A stretch of 64,000 bases of DNA from Maricurvus nonylphenolicus (GCF_042854845.1 NZ_AP031498.1:5560927-5624926), one strand, 5' to 3'; numbered from the stretch's first letter, positions 1 to 10,347 are shown. Notes: generated from the sequence alone by a model not told the origin. Numbers and translations are program-made.

Positions 1-3000
1 AAACATCACCCTGCAAGCTGCCAATCAGCGTGCCACGCTGAATAACTTCCTGCGTGTCGGTTGACTGGGACTGTTTTTGCGAACCGACGGTAATGCTGCC
101 ACCACTGGCGAAGATGCCGGATTTGGTTTTCTTCTCATAGTGGTAACTGGATGCCGTATCCTGAGCGCTGCTGAGTGTGATATCACCACCCGCCGCCAAG
201 GATAGATCACCTTCAGAAACCACCTGAGCACCTTGCAGGGATTGATCTTCACCGGCAATCAGTTGGGTTTCCCCTCCGGCAGAAAGGACCGAAACAACAG
301 AGGTTGTTTGGGCATTACTGTTAATCGTGGTTTTTGATTTACCGCTCAGGCCGCCGGAGCTTTTTTGTTTGTAGACATAACTGGATGTCATATTTTCGGC
401 TGCATCCACCGTCAGGTTGCGCCCGGCATGGGCGATAAGATCCTGGCCGGCTTCGGCCTTACTGGCGGTTATAGTGACATCACGGCTGTCATTGGCAGCA
501 ATGCCCGCCTCGGTTTTAGCGGTATTGATCATCAGATCACCGCCCGCCTTAATCAGGCTACCCTGCTGGGTGATGGAATCTTTTCTTATCAGGACTTCAC
601 TGGATCGACCAAAACTGCCTTCATCCTTTTCATAAAATTCATAGTGATGCTCATCCTGTACCGAAGATACAGTCAGGTCACGCTGGGTACGAATACTGAC
701 ATCATTACCCGCCGTTACTTGCGAGCCTGAAATTTCAATGTCTTTGCCGGCATTTAATGTGAGATTGTTCGCAACAGTTAACTCGGAGGTTTCATGGCTG
801 ATGGTATCTTCCATCATGTGGCCATTGCGCCAACTATAGGCGTGGCGATCCCGGGTTTGTACTGCCGTTATGGTAATACCTTCGCCTGCGTTGAGTTCAG
901 CATTGCCGCCGCTGGTAACGTCGGAGGCAGCAATATCGATAGACTTGTTGGCACCCAGTGATAAGTTGTTATCTGCCGTGATGCTTGCCCGGTGTCCCAC
1001 TTGGGTTGTGATATGCCCGGCCTCACCACGCCAGGTTTTACCCCACTCGGTTTGGGTGACTTCGGTTTTATTTTGAATGGAGCCTTCGCGACTCACCAGG
1101 CTGACATTTTCACCGCGCATACTGCCGCCTATATTGGCAATATCAGTGCGGGATTCAACTTCTAGCGCGTTGTTGGCAATTAAGGCTCCACGGTTGTTGA
1201 TCCCCTTGTCCGACTGAAGGAATAGATCCTGAGACGATAGGGCACCGCTGTTATTGATGTCACCAGCTGCGGTCATTAGCTGTACACTGTCACCGGTAAT
1301 GACTGCACCGCCTCGGGCGATGGAATTCTCATTGACACTGGCCAGGTAGAGTTCTGGAACCAGCACGAGCTGCCCTTCAACTTCACGCTCTACCATCCAG
1401 ATCATATCTTGGGTTAACGCGGAGACTTGTTCATCTGTCAGGCTAATACCGAAACTGAAATCCAGAAGCTCCGATTGCGCCACGGCATTGTCCATCAGTG
1501 ATTGCATCCAGTTCAGCTCAGAGCCAAAACCGATATGGGCCACTTGTCCGGTCGCGTTATAGGCGGCTTGCCTCACTAACTGGGTTTCATAATAACCATC
1601 CCCCAGGCGTTTGGTGATACCGTCGGTATCAATACCTAAACGTCCCAGCAGGTAATCTGAGCTGATGAAGTTGCCATAGTCCGCAAACAGGGGATCACTT
1701 TCTACCAGATAGGGGTGATTAGCCTCAGGGGTTATGGTGAATACGCCTGTTCCACGTTGTGGTAAGAGATCTGTGATGGCGATAGCCGTGTTGGCATTAA
1801 CTCTATCGACGTCATCATTATCAACTACCGCTGTAATCGTTGACTGTCCGTCGGCTACGCTTTGAACAGAATTATTGTTACTTACATCACCTACACTGGA
1901 TAGCTGTGCATCACTATCCTGGAAGTTAATTGGATTAATGCTAGCTCGCTGGCCTTGTGTCGTTGAACTATCCAGGGTTTCCACACCGATATTACTCGGT
2001 GTCGTGGTGTATTCAGCGATGTTGACGTTATCAATCTGGCCGGTAAAGCTGCCGGTAATGCTGCCACCTGCCTGAATGGTCCCTGTGGCTTGTGAGCCTG
2101 CGGTATAGGTTTCGGTGTAATGGGTGCGATTAAATTGACGCATCCAGCTTGGAATAGGCTTACTCGTTAACCGAAGTTGATTCCAGTTATCAAGTGGTCG
2201 ATATCTAGTAACAGTAAATTTACTGATTCGGGCCTCATATTGCTCACTCAATCCTGCCGGATATAAGTGATCGCTTTGCATGCGTCGGTAAGTACCATCA
2301 GTTGTTCTAGCCTTCCATCGTTCATAAACGGTTTTTTCACCACCAGCGTAACCAACATTGGTCAAGCTATCGCCGGTCATAGTCAAATCACCAACAGCAG
2401 TAATAGCGCTGTATTCATTGGTAATACTACCGCCAACCAATGTCATATCGGCACCAGACAGTAAATAGGCTGTCGGTGAATCCTGGCTAATGACATCGGT
2501 GTAATAACTGTAGGCTTCCCAGTACCAGGTGTAGTTATCGCCGCTACAGTCGGTACACCAGTAATTCACACCAGAATTAGACGTTAAGGATGAAGATACA
2601 GAGAACTGTGATTTTCGATTTATGATGGCATTTGCCGCGATGGACAAATTGCCATTATAGGCATTAATCGTGCCTGAGATATTCTCAACCTGACCGGTGC
2701 TTGAGGTTATATCTATGTTGTTATTTGCAAAGAGCGTTCCGTAATTGTTAGTCAGGTTTTGAACCAACGCTAACGACATATTATTGCCAGAGAACAGCAG
2801 ACTATTATTACCATTACTGATGCTATTGGCTGTAATACCCAAATCAGAGCCCGCCCCCAAGGTCCCGGTATTGGTAATATCAACAGCATTAATTGTCAGA
2901 TTACGTGCTGCACTTAAACGGCCTTGGTTATTCACATTGCCGGTAATATTCAGAGATATATCCTTGGCTGAAGCAATAATACCTCCGCTGGTATTCGTTA

Positions 3001-6000
3001 GTCCCGTTGCCGAAAGATAGAAGTTATCCTGAACGGATATTTCACCTTCATTAATGAAGGCTCCAAGCGTGGTGATGTTTAAACCACCGGTGGTTAACAG
3101 CTTTGTACCCGCTGCATTCTGGTAATCTATATCGGTGATTAGATTAAGCTGATTGTAACCACCTATAACACCACCGGATGCCGCACTGTAGAGATCCAGC
3201 GTTAACGCGTTATCAGACCAGATGGTTCCGCCGTTATTGGTTATCGTGTTGGCTATCACGGAAACTTGATCTGATCCGGTAATAACGCCATTGCTATTGT
3301 TTATAATATTATTACCGATATTAATCGTAACATTGGAAAAATCACCAACTCCGTAGATACCACCGCCGACATTACTTAGCCCTGCTGATGTAAGCGCAAT
3401 GTTCCCTGTAGCAACCCACAACCCATTATCATTAACAGCATTAGAGGCGCTCAATACAAGGTCGCCTTTTGATTGCAATAAACCCGTAGTGTTATTAAGT
3501 GTGCCTGTTACATCAAACGCCAATTCACCACTGCCAAGATGCAATACCTGACCATTCTGGTTGCTAAAATCACCGGGGGTGGTGAGAGAGAAGTTAGCCT
3601 GAGCGGTTTGAATAACGCCGTTGTCGTTAATGAGATCAGACTCAGTAGAAATACTCAGCCCTGTAATACCAGCAATAGTACCGCCAATATTCGATAACCA
3701 CTGTGTGGCTAATGTCACCATATCGCCAATAATGGAACCGCCATCACTAACTAGTGATGCCGTATCAGAACCATTAGCCACATTAATACGCTGTGATGCA
3801 TCCAGTTTGCCGTTGGTGTTATTCAATGATGTTGTATTAACGTCAATTGAACCATTCGATGCAATGGTACCGCTGTTAGTTACGGCACTCGCCGTAACAG
3901 ATAATGTTCCTGTTCCTGCATGGGTGATTGTGCCATCCGTATTGGTAAGACTATTACCTGCAGTAATAACGACATCATCGGCGTTGGTCTGAATAAGTCC
4001 ATTGGTATTATCAAGGCTATCACTAACCGTCAGGCTTAAAGCTTCAACACCTGTAATTTCACCTTTACTATTGCTGAGTGTTGTTGCTTGTATCGCTAAA
4101 TTATCCGCGACCATATCGCCATCGTGATTAATCACATCAGTTGCTATAACAGTTACATCAGTTGCATTTAATACACCTTCACTGTTATCCAAACGTGAAG
4201 CCGTGATTTCGACCTCGCCATTTGAAACCACGGAACCTTGAATATTTGTGAATGTTGTTACATCGAGATCCAGCTTGCCTGAGCCCGCGTGCACTATCTC
4301 ACCACGGGTATTGTTTAACTCTCCTCCGGAAGAAATAGCTGCATGTGCTGCATTGGTGCGAATATCACCATCAGTATTATCCAAGCCGCTTGTAGAACTT
4401 ATAGTAAGCGCATTTACACCCGTCAATTCACCACTTACATTGCTGAAATCTGTTGTACTTAACGACAAATTATCAGCGCTGATTACGCCGTTATCGTTAT
4501 TAATCGATAGATTGTTAGCCGTTATTGTAACGGCATTGATAGTGCCGGAGCTGTTATCCAGGTCTGTTGTCGTAACAGCTATTGTTCCATTTGACGCAAT
4601 TGTGCCTTGCTGGTTATCCAACTGAGCAGACTGTAAAGATAATGTGCCATTTCCTGCGTGTGTAATCTGACCTTGTGTATTTGTCAAAATATTGCTTACA
4701 GAGATTGCAACATTTTCTTGATTGGTTTGAATAATGCCTTGAGTGTTATCCAGGTTTTGTGTAACGGTTATATCTAACTCATCAACACCTCTGAGTAGGC
4801 CGTCAACATTAGATATCCAATCGGCCGCTATGGAAACGATATCGGCAATAAAACTACCGCCATCATTAATCACATTAGCGCTTGTAATAGAAATGGATTC
4901 AGCTTGAAGGTTACCGTCAGTATTATCTAAATTTGATACAGCAATACGTGCTACACCATTAGATGCTATTGCTCCTTCAGTCCCATCGAGAGTATTTGCC
5001 GTCAACTGTAATTCACCCGTTCCCGAATGAATAATAGAACCCTTTCTATTCGTTAACTGGCCACCGCTGTAAATAGATGCATTGTTAGCATTGGTTTGAA
5101 TGCGACCGCCATCGTTATTTTGCAGTTCTACAGAAGCCCTGAGGTTTAGCTGATTATTACCGGTTATGGTGCCATTATAATTATTGCTAAGGGTTTGAGT
5201 ATTTAATGACAGGGTATCGGCTGTTAGCGTCCCGCTATTATTGTTCACATCGAGAAGTGTTCCATCTATCTCCTCAGCGTTTATATTACCTTGTTGATTG
5301 CTGAGTTGATCAGCAACAATTGACAGCTTTCCATTAGATGCAATTGTTGCTCTCTCATTATTGACACCCTGTGCCGATATCGTCAATTGTCCTTGACCAG
5401 CGTGCGCTATATTTCCGCAGTACGTATCAGTGTCATCACAACTGTTATCTATCACTCCGCCTGCACTAATGAATGCATCTTCTGCATCGGTTTGAATTAT
5501 TGCTTGGTTGGTAATATTGTTGGTTACGGAAACCTCTAGGCGTGAGCTTCCCTGAATATTTCCCCTGTTAATAAGTTCATTGCCCGTGATTGTTAATTCA
5601 CTTGCAGCCAATTGAGAATCTCGATTATTTTCAATACGTGCAGAATTTGCAGCTACAATCGCAGAATCACTGGCAATTACAGAGCCATTATTTTCAAAAC
5701 GCTCGTTGAGATTAAGCGTAATCGTACTCGCCGATATAGATTGGTTATTAATTACCGTATCTGCATTAACATCTAAACCTGCTTCAGCATTAATGGCAGC
5801 GTTATTTTCAAGATGATCTGCAACGATAAGGATACTGCCATCTTCTGAGAGAAGATTATCGCCCACCGTTATGTCTTTCGTTGTGTTCAGTGCGATTGAC
5901 TCAGCTGCCTGAACCTTATTGGCAAAAACAATATCGCCATTAACAGTTAACTCAATATTACCTGCACTGGCACTAAGTTCACCTGCGACATTAACGCCAA

Positions 6001-6781
6001 CACCTTCTTCCGTGCCGATTAACGTAATACTGTTGGCATACATACCACCAAGTGCGGCGGTATCCAGCGAAAAGGCGGGCTTAGTCGAGCCATCATCAGC
6101 TAATTCTGTAACCCTTAGCGAGTCGTAATCTACATCATTCCGACCTGTGATGATGTTCAATTCTTTAGCATGTAACTCGTCATTAAGAACAAGTGCACGG
6201 GTCAGAATATCCAGCCTATCTATATTACTGCTATTTAAGCCACCAAGCTCAACATCACCTCCGCTAATGGAAAATCCATCTAAGCCACCATTGAGGAAAT
6301 TGGGCGTACCTGTCGTTAATGTAGCCCGAGGGGTATTGATAAACCCACAACCGTTACAGGTAATGCCATTAGGGTTAGCCAAGATGAAATCAGCCGATTG
6401 CCCTGCAATTTCTGCATAACCTTCGAGCAATGATCGATTAGCGCTAGTTACTTCATTTAAAATGATGCTAGCACTACCGGCTGTCAGTTGCGGATTGCCT
6501 TCTATGTACCCGGCCAGATCGGTTGCCGTAATGACATTGGCGTTGTTAAAAATCAGGCCCTGGGAACCAATATCCAGTTCAGAGAATTTGTTATGTGAGA
6601 CGCCTTTAGCACTGGGCTTGGTAATATTAACAATATCTATGCCATTGCCCGCCTTATCCAATATGGCTTGGTTTGCCTTCGCAGCATTCTTATCAACCAC
6701 CACACCCGCAGAAACTATTGCAGGCTGAAAGGTTAACAAGCCAACCAAGGTATAAGAAAAAGTCCGTTTTATATAAGACAT
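1..6781 (-). CDS. CdiA/FhaB-like two-partner secretion exoprotein (TpsA), 3' end beyond window
   Basis: Huge surface-exposed or secreted beta-helical exoprotein exported by the adjacent TpsB. The frame is open from the ATG at 6781 to the left edge, so at least 2,260 codons are present and the C-terminus is missing. Residues 1-25 look like a Sec signal peptide ending VSA. Next comes a TPS secretion domain with the hallmark NPNGITCNGCGF motif. Residues about 460-1080 form tandem units of about 123 residues marked by HAGxG. Around residue 1690 lies YLVESDPLF...SSDYLLGRLG...KRLGDGYYE, a block I recognise from CdiA-type proteins. The last residues show haemagglutinin repeats (KSGIFASGG, GTLIGSLQGDV). 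It starts 22 nt after tpsB, presumably one operon. Whether it ends in a contact-dependent toxin or is a plain adhesin cannot be decided here. Many short plus-strand reading frames over it are shadows. Confidence 0.93.
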   Translation of the reverse strand, partial: MSYIKRTFSYTLVGLLTFQPAIVSAGVVVDKNAAKANQAILDKAGNGIDIVNITKPSAKGVSHNKFSELDIGSQGLIFNNANVITATDLAGYIEGNPQLTAGSASIILNEVTSANRSLLEGYAEIAGQSADFILANPNGITCNGCGFINTPRATLTTGTPNFLNGGLDGFSISGGDVELGGLNSSNIDRLDILTRALVLNDELHAKELNIITGRNDVDYDSLRVTELADDGSTKPAFSLDTAALGGMYANSITLIGTEEGVGVNVAGELSASAGNIELTVNGDIVFANKVQAAESIALNTTKDITVGDNLLSEDGSILIVADHLENNAAINAEAGLDVNADTVINNQSISASTITLNLNERFENNGSVIASDSAIVAANSARIENNRDSQLAASELTITGNELINRGNIQGSSRLEVSVTNNITNQAIIQTDAEDAFISAGGVIDNSCDDTDTYCGNIAHAGQGQLTISAQGVNNERATIASNGKLSIVADQLSNQQGNINAEEIDGTLLDVNNNSGTLTADTLSLNTQTLSNNYNGTITGNNQLNLRASVELQNNDGGRIQTNANNASIYSGGQLTNRKGSIIHSGTGELQLTANTLDGTEGAIASNGVARIAVSNLDNTDGNLQAESISITSANVINDGGSFIADIVSIAADWISNVDGLLRGVDELDITVTQNLDNTQGIIQTNQENVAISVSNILTNTQGQITHAGNGTLSLQSAQLDNQQGTIASNGTIAVTTTDLDNSSGTINAVTITANNLSINNDNGVISADNLSLSTTDFSNVSGELTGVNALTISSTSGLDNTDGDIRTNAAHAAISSGGELNNTRGEIVHAGSGKLDLDVTTFTNIQGSVVSNGEVEITASRLDNSEGVLNATDVTVIATDVINHDGDMVADNLAIQATTLSNSKGEITGVEALSLTVSDSLDNTNGLIQTNADDVVITAGNSLTNTDGTITHAGTGTLSVTASAVTNSGTIASNGSIDVNTTSLNNTNGKLDASQRINVANGSDTASLVSDGGSIIGDMVTLATQWLSNIGGTIAGITGLSISTESDLINDNGVIQTAQANFSLTTPGDFSNQNGQVLHLGSGELAFDVTGTLNNTTGLLQSKGDLVLSASNAVNDNGLWVATGNIALTSAGLSNVGGGIYGVGDFSNVTINIGNNIINNSNGVITGSDQVSVIANTITNNGGTIWSDNALTLDLYSAASGGVIGGYNQLNLITDIDYQNAAGTKLLTTGGLNITTLGAFINEGEISVQDNFYLSATGLTNTSGGIIASAKDISLNITGNVNNQGRLSAARNLTINAVDITNTGTLGAGSDLGITANSISNGNNSLLFSGNNMSLALVQNLTNNYGTLFANNNIDITSSTGQVENISGTINAYNGNLSIAANAIINRKSQFSVSSSLTSNSGVNYWCTDCSGDNYTWYWEAYSYYTDVISQDSPTAYLLSGADMTLVGGSITNEYSAITAVGDLTMTGDSLTNVGYAGGEKTVYERWKARTTDGTYRRMQSDHLYPAGLSEQYEARISKFTVTRYRPLDNWNQLRLTSKPIPSWMRQFNRTHYTETYTAGSQATGTIQAGGSITGSFTGQIDNVNIAEYTTTPSNIGVETLDSSTTQGQRASINPINFQDSDAQLSSVGDVSNNNSVQSVADGQSTITAVVDNDDVDRVNANTAIAITDLLPQRGTGVFTITPEANHPYLVESDPLFADYGNFISSDYLLGRLGIDTDGITKRLGDGYYETQLVRQAAYNATGQVAHIGFGSELNWMQSLMDNAVAQSELLDFSFGISLTDEQVSALTQDMIWMVEREVEGQLVLVPELYLASVNENSIARGGAVITGDSVQLMTAAGDINNSGALSSQDLFLQSDKGINNRGALIANNALEVESRTDIANIGGSMRGENVSLVSREGSIQNKTEVTQTEWGKTWRGEAGHITTQVGHRASITADNNLSLGANKSIDIAASDVTSGGNAELNAGEGITITAVQTRDRHAYSWRNGHMMEDTISHETSELTVANNLTLNAGKDIEISGSQVTAGNDVSIRTQRDLTVSSVQDEHHYEFYEKDEGSFGRSSEVLIRKDSITQQGSLIKAGGDLMINTAKTEAGIAANDSRDVTITASKAEAGQDLIAHAGRNLTVDAAENMTSSYVYKQKSSGGLSGKSKTTINSNAQTTSVVSVLSAGGETQLIAGEDQSLQGAQVVSEGDLSLAAGGDITLSSAQDTASSYHYEKKTKSGIFASGGSITVGSQKQSQSTDTQEVIQRGTLIGSLQGDV
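3533..5404 (-). repeat. Tandem ~123-residue units in the TpsA stalk
   Basis: Six units are anchored by the codons for HAG, HSG or HLG at 5396-5404, 5021-5029, 4652-4660, 4283-4291, 3914-3922 and 3533-3541. Spacing is 375, 369, 369, 369 and 381 nt. Each unit reads roughly: I-HAG-G-L, LDN-x-x-G-x-IASNG, LDN-x-x-G-x-L-A, a V-x-N-x-x-G block, GE-x-x-GV, then LDNT-G-I-QTN. The similarity is at protein level; DNA identity between units looks modest. Confidence 0.8.
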
Positions 6782-6803
6782 CGTGAAGCTTCCCTAAACT
6801 GTA

Positions 6804-8543
6804 CTACAGCGTAAAACTGATACTGAATGCAAACTCTTCGCCGGTATTGCGTAGATAATCCGGCTCATCTATTGGCTGGGCATAGGTCATTTCAATCGAC
6901 CAGTACTTCCCCGTGGCCATTAAGCCCACAGCCCAACCTTTCAGCGTTTCGTATTTATCGGTGTCCGTGCTGTAATCGCGCACCAGACCCGCATCCAACC
7001 CGATAAAGGGTGTAACTCGTTGTAACCAATCCTTACCCCATGCCGGGTAAAAGCTTGCCAGCAAATCATTGCGCCAATAGGCGCCGGTATTGCTGGACAA
7101 GCTGCTCTCTTTGTATCCCCTCACGGTATAGGCGCTACCTATGCTGATTTCTTCACTGCCAAATAACACATCGGGGCTGTATTGGGCGTGCAAGCGAGTT
7201 TTGTACTGGAGTTTGTTGCTGAAGGCGGCGAGAGAAAAAGGCTGATTAAAATCGATATCAATTGTGTACTTATCGAACTGAGCCTTGGGAGCTAGATGGC
7301 GTAACTGACTATTGATTTCATCATCATCAGGACTGCTGAAAGCATCTAACCCCCGATGATAGGTTAATTCACCCAATAGTAATCCGCCTCGCTGAAAATA
7401 CTGCTCATGTTTTAAGGCTAAAGTAGCAATCCCCAGCGTGCGGCTACTGGTCTCAATTAAAACATCTTCAATGAAGTTTTCATTCTCTTTTCGGGTTAAC
7501 CCCAGGTTCAATCTGGTCTTGCTGTCAGCATCCCTAGATAAAACTCGCCCAATGGAAAGTCGTTGCGTTTGGCTTTTACCACTTGTTTCAAACGTTTGGT
7601 TAGTACCCTGTACACGAGAAAGATATTCAAAATAGGTGGTATCAAGGCTTAGATTCCAATAACCCAACGGTATGTCCCAATGCCAGGAAACACTTTGGCT
7701 TTTCTTGCCATCGCTATCATCCTTTGTATCTGTTTGAAGAGAGAGGTAGGTGTAATCGTAAAGACCTAATGGGCTATCCCAACTTGCCATTAATTGGGCT
7801 TGGCTTTCACCGGTATTGTCCTGTCCAGAATTGGAAAAGCGGCTTGTAATTTGCCACGGTTGAGCTGTTTGCTCTTGTATCTCTACCAAACTCTGCCCCA
7901 TAGCAGAGCCAGGAATCAATTGCATTGTTGCTCTACGCGATCGCAGTCGATTAATTTGCTCCAAACCCTGCTCAAGATCACGTAAGTTTAAAATCTGTTG
8001 CTCTAGGCCCGGGAATATAATCGCCAGATTTTCACTTGCCTGTCGATTGGCCGCTGATTCAATAGCTTCTACAAGGCCTTCAATGACCTGAATGATTAAG
8101 GTTCCTTGTTGCAGGTTTTGCTGTGGCAAATAGGCTCGCGTGGTGATATACCCCAACTCAAAATAACGTCGGGTCACCGCGGTAAGGACCTCATTGAGCT
8201 GACCAACACCAAGACACTGACCTACAAATGATGTCAGCGTCTCATCAAACTCAGATAAAGGCAGCTGATTTACACCCTGCAGCTCGATTTGCTGGATAGT
8301 AAAACAGGGGCCATCTAAAGACTCTGCTGACTGCCTTTCTTCAAAAGGTACGGGGTATTCTGAACGGTTGCGTTGTTCAGCTTCTATTCGTCGCCGCTCT
8401 TCAGCTTGCCGCTGTTGTTCGAGTTGAATAATGCGGTCAGAGGGGGGCTGAGTAGCCTGCGCCTGAACCAACGCTGTAGATGTCATCCCTGAAAGTAATG
8501 CGATGCATATACCAAGGTAAACCTTACCCTTGGACATGGTCAT
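6804..8543 (-). CDS. TpsB outer-membrane transporter (ShlB/FhaC/CdiB family)
   Basis: Outer-membrane beta-barrel of the Omp85 superfamily that threads the partner TpsA to the cell surface. It has 579 residues, the usual length. Residues 1-29 are a signal peptide ending VQAQA. They are followed by a Q/E/R-rich stretch typical of the periplasmic N-terminal helix and linker. A POTRA_2 domain spans about residues 78-160 (FTIQQIELQGVNQL...FELGYITTRAYLPQQ). The rest is the ShlB-type barrel, with the conserved VRGYKE motif near residue 475 and a C-terminal strand ending FSISFTL. The ATG at 8543 and another two codons later are both possible starts; AGGGA lies upstream. The gene precedes the TpsA gene by 22 nt, the normal tpsB-tpsA order. 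Confidence 0.95.
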   Translation of the reverse strand: MTMSKGKVYLGICIALLSGMTSTALVQAQATQPPSDRIIQLEQQRQAEERRRIEAEQRNRSEYPVPFEERQSAESLDGPCFTIQQIELQGVNQLPLSEFDETLTSFVGQCLGVGQLNEVLTAVTRRYFELGYITTRAYLPQQNLQQGTLIIQVIEGLVEAIESAANRQASENLAIIFPGLEQQILNLRDLEQGLEQINRLRSRRATMQLIPGSAMGQSLVEIQEQTAQPWQITSRFSNSGQDNTGESQAQLMASWDSPLGLYDYTYLSLQTDTKDDSDGKKSQSVSWHWDIPLGYWNLSLDTTYFEYLSRVQGTNQTFETSGKSQTQRLSIGRVLSRDADSKTRLNLGLTRKENENFIEDVLIETSSRTLGIATLALKHEQYFQRGGLLLGELTYHRGLDAFSSPDDDEINSQLRHLAPKAQFDKYTIDIDFNQPFSLAAFSNKLQYKTRLHAQYSPDVLFGSEEISIGSAYTVRGYKESSLSSNTGAYWRNDLLASFYPAWGKDWLQRVTPFIGLDAGLVRDYSTDTDKYETLKGWAVGLMATGKYWSIEMTYAQPIDEPDYLRNTGEEFAFSISFTL

Positions 8544-8683
8544 AATCCCTATTCAATTGCTCCAAAATGAGAATGTAGCGACTATCTTTTGACTGTTAAG
8601 CCATACGCGCCATTCCTTGGCGCGCATTTTGTCATACTTCCGACTGCAAAGTCATGTAAAAGTTAGGAAAAATCTTACTTTTC

Positions 8684-9961
8684 TTATGCCAACACCTGAT
8701 CCTCACCCTCATTACGGGCAATAATCACCGCACAACAGCTATCACTAAACACGTTAACCGCGGTACGCATCATATCGAGAATGCGATCGGTGACCAGCAA
8801 CATGCCTATACCTTCAAGCGGCAAACCAATCACGCCAAGAATTACCGTAATTGCCACCAGGCTCGCCGCTGGAATACCGGCAACACCAACGGATGTCAGT
8901 AAGGCAACCAATACGATGGTGAACTGGGTGGTGAGGGTTAAATCCAAACCGTAGGCCTGGGCGATAAACATGGCGGCGACACATTCATACAGCGCGGTGC
9001 CATCCATATTGATCGTTGCCCCCAACGGCAAAACAAACGAACTGGTTTTGTTGGAAACCTTCGCGTTCTTTTCCACACACTCCATGGTCACCGGCAGGGT
9101 GCCCGAAGAAGAGGCGGTTGAAAATGCGGTGAGTAGGGCAGGGGCCATGGCGCGATAATGGCGTAACGGATTAATACCACCCATGGTTTTTAATAAAATC
9201 GCCATGGTAATTACCGCGTGGGTAAGTAGCGCCAGGAAAACAGTAAAGAAGAATATCAACAGCGGTTTAAAGGCATCGAAGCCGGTTACTGTCACTGTTT
9301 TTGCCACCAGACCGAACACACCGATTGGGGCGAACTTCATAATAAACAGGGTGATTTCCATCATGGTTTCAAACACACCCTGCCAGAAATCCATCAGGGT
9401 TTTGCTGGGTCCTTTGCTGATACGGGTCATAAAGAAACCAAACAGCAATCCAAAACAGATCAACCCCAGCATTTGTCCATCTGCTGCTGCCTGCACAATG
9501 TTGGCTGGCACCATGCGCAAAAATACCGCGGTAATATCACTGACTCCGCGACCTTCAACACGTTCAAGCTGAGCAGTTACAGCGGAATCACTGCTTAAAT
9601 TCAAACGATCACCAGCGGGCTGTCCATCAATCACACCGGGAGCAAAGGCATTCACAAACAACAGCCCAATCATGATGGCGAGAAAGCTGGACAACATATA
9701 GAAACCCAGGGTTTTACCGCCCAAGCGTCCCAGGTCTTTACTGCCACCAATGCTTGCCACCCCACAAATAATGGAAGACAACACCAACGGCACGATGATC
9801 ATTTTTAAACCATTTAAGAACAGGGTGCCGATAAAGCTAAAGACATCCAGCAGTCTTACCCCTATCAGGGTAGTGGATTCATCAATGGCAAGCCCTACCA
9901 AAATGGCACCAATAATGGCGATCATAATTTGCCAGTGCAGCTGTAAATCTCTAAGAGGCAT
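8684..9961 (-). CDS. Dicarboxylate/amino acid:cation symporter (DAACS family)
   Basis: Inner-membrane sodium- or proton-coupled carrier of the GltP/DctA family, 425 residues. Family hallmarks are visible: the serine-rich re-entrant loop TASSSGTLP near residue 280, the PLGATINMDGTALYE block near 310 that forms cation and substrate sites, and a second hairpin with GVAGIPAAS. The C-terminal helix carries DRILDMMRTAVNVFSD. Hydrophobic segments cover most of the protein. AAGGA lies 8 nt before the ATG. Whether it takes glutamate/aspartate or C4-dicarboxylates cannot be settled from sequence inspection. It stands alone: the TpsB gene follows 140 nt downstream and HU is upstream behind a terminator. 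Confidence 0.9.
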   Translation of the reverse strand: MPLRDLQLHWQIMIAIIGAILVGLAIDESTTLIGVRLLDVFSFIGTLFLNGLKMIIVPLVLSSIICGVASIGGSKDLGRLGGKTLGFYMLSSFLAIMIGLLFVNAFAPGVIDGQPAGDRLNLSSDSAVTAQLERVEGRGVSDITAVFLRMVPANIVQAAADGQMLGLICFGLLFGFFMTRISKGPSKTLMDFWQGVFETMMEITLFIMKFAPIGVFGLVAKTVTVTGFDAFKPLLIFFFTVFLALLTHAVITMAILLKTMGGINPLRHYRAMAPALLTAFSTASSSGTLPVTMECVEKNAKVSNKTSSFVLPLGATINMDGTALYECVAAMFIAQAYGLDLTLTTQFTIVLVALLTSVGVAGIPAASLVAITVILGVIGLPLEGIGMLLVTDRILDMMRTAVNVFSDSCCAVIIARNEGEDQVLA

Positions 9962-10020
9962 AACAGGATTCCTTAATGCGCAATGCGCTTTCCATATATT
10001 GAGCTATTTCGTAGGGCATA

Positions 10021-10049
10021 AAAAAACGAAAGCCAGGCTTTCGTTTTTT
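10021..10049. terminator. Bidirectional intrinsic terminator after HU gene
   Basis: A 13-bp stem (AAAAAACGAAAGC / GCTTTCGTTTTTT) with a CAG loop. It lies just past the HU stop codon and before the symporter start, with A/T tracts on both sides, so it can work in either direction. Confidence 0.85.
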
Positions 10050-10071
10050 GGGGTTAAAGGCTGTTTTTTAC

Positions 10072-10347
10072 TCAGCCATTAACCGAATCTTTCAGTGCTT
10101 TACCAGGCTTAAACCCTACTGAAGTACTAGCGGGAATTTGAATGGTTTCACCGGTCTTGGGGCTGCGGCCGGTACGGGCTGCGCGGTGACGCTGAGAGAA
10201 AGAACCAAAACCAATCAGGTTAACGGTTTCGTCACGGCTTAATGCATTGGTGATTTCATCAAAAATGGCCGATACCACATCGTTGGTTTTTTCTTTCGGT
10301 AAATCAGCTAAGTCGGCAACAGCAGCTACCAAATCGCTCTTATGCAT
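10072..10347 (-). CDS. hupB: HU-family DNA-binding protein
   Basis: Small nucleoid-associated protein, 91 residues, the standard HU length. It forms dimers that bend DNA through beta arms. Visible landmarks are the N-terminal MHKSDLVAAVADLADLPK helix, LIGFGSFSQRHRAARTGRSP leading into the arm, and the C-terminal FKPGKALKDSVNG. AAGGAAA lies 7 nt before the ATG. It is monocistronic, with a terminator immediately after the stop. Assignment to hupB rather than hupA is by general resemblance only; IHF is unlikely because the arm reads TGRSPKTGETIQIPAS as in HU. Confidence 0.93.
   Translation of the reverse strand: MHKSDLVAAVADLADLPKEKTNDVVSAIFDEITNALSRDETVNLIGFGSFSQRHRAARTGRSPKTGETIQIPASTSVGFKPGKALKDSVNG

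Noticed and set aside
3533..5404. DNA satellite or CRISPR-like array
   Set aside because: The 369-nt period is long, units differ in DNA and preserve protein motifs; it is a coding repeat, not a CRISPR.
365..6728. Many short plus-strand reading frames over the exoprotein gene
   Set aside because: All are antisense to one continuous minus-strand frame with clear TPS and haemagglutinin-repeat sequence.
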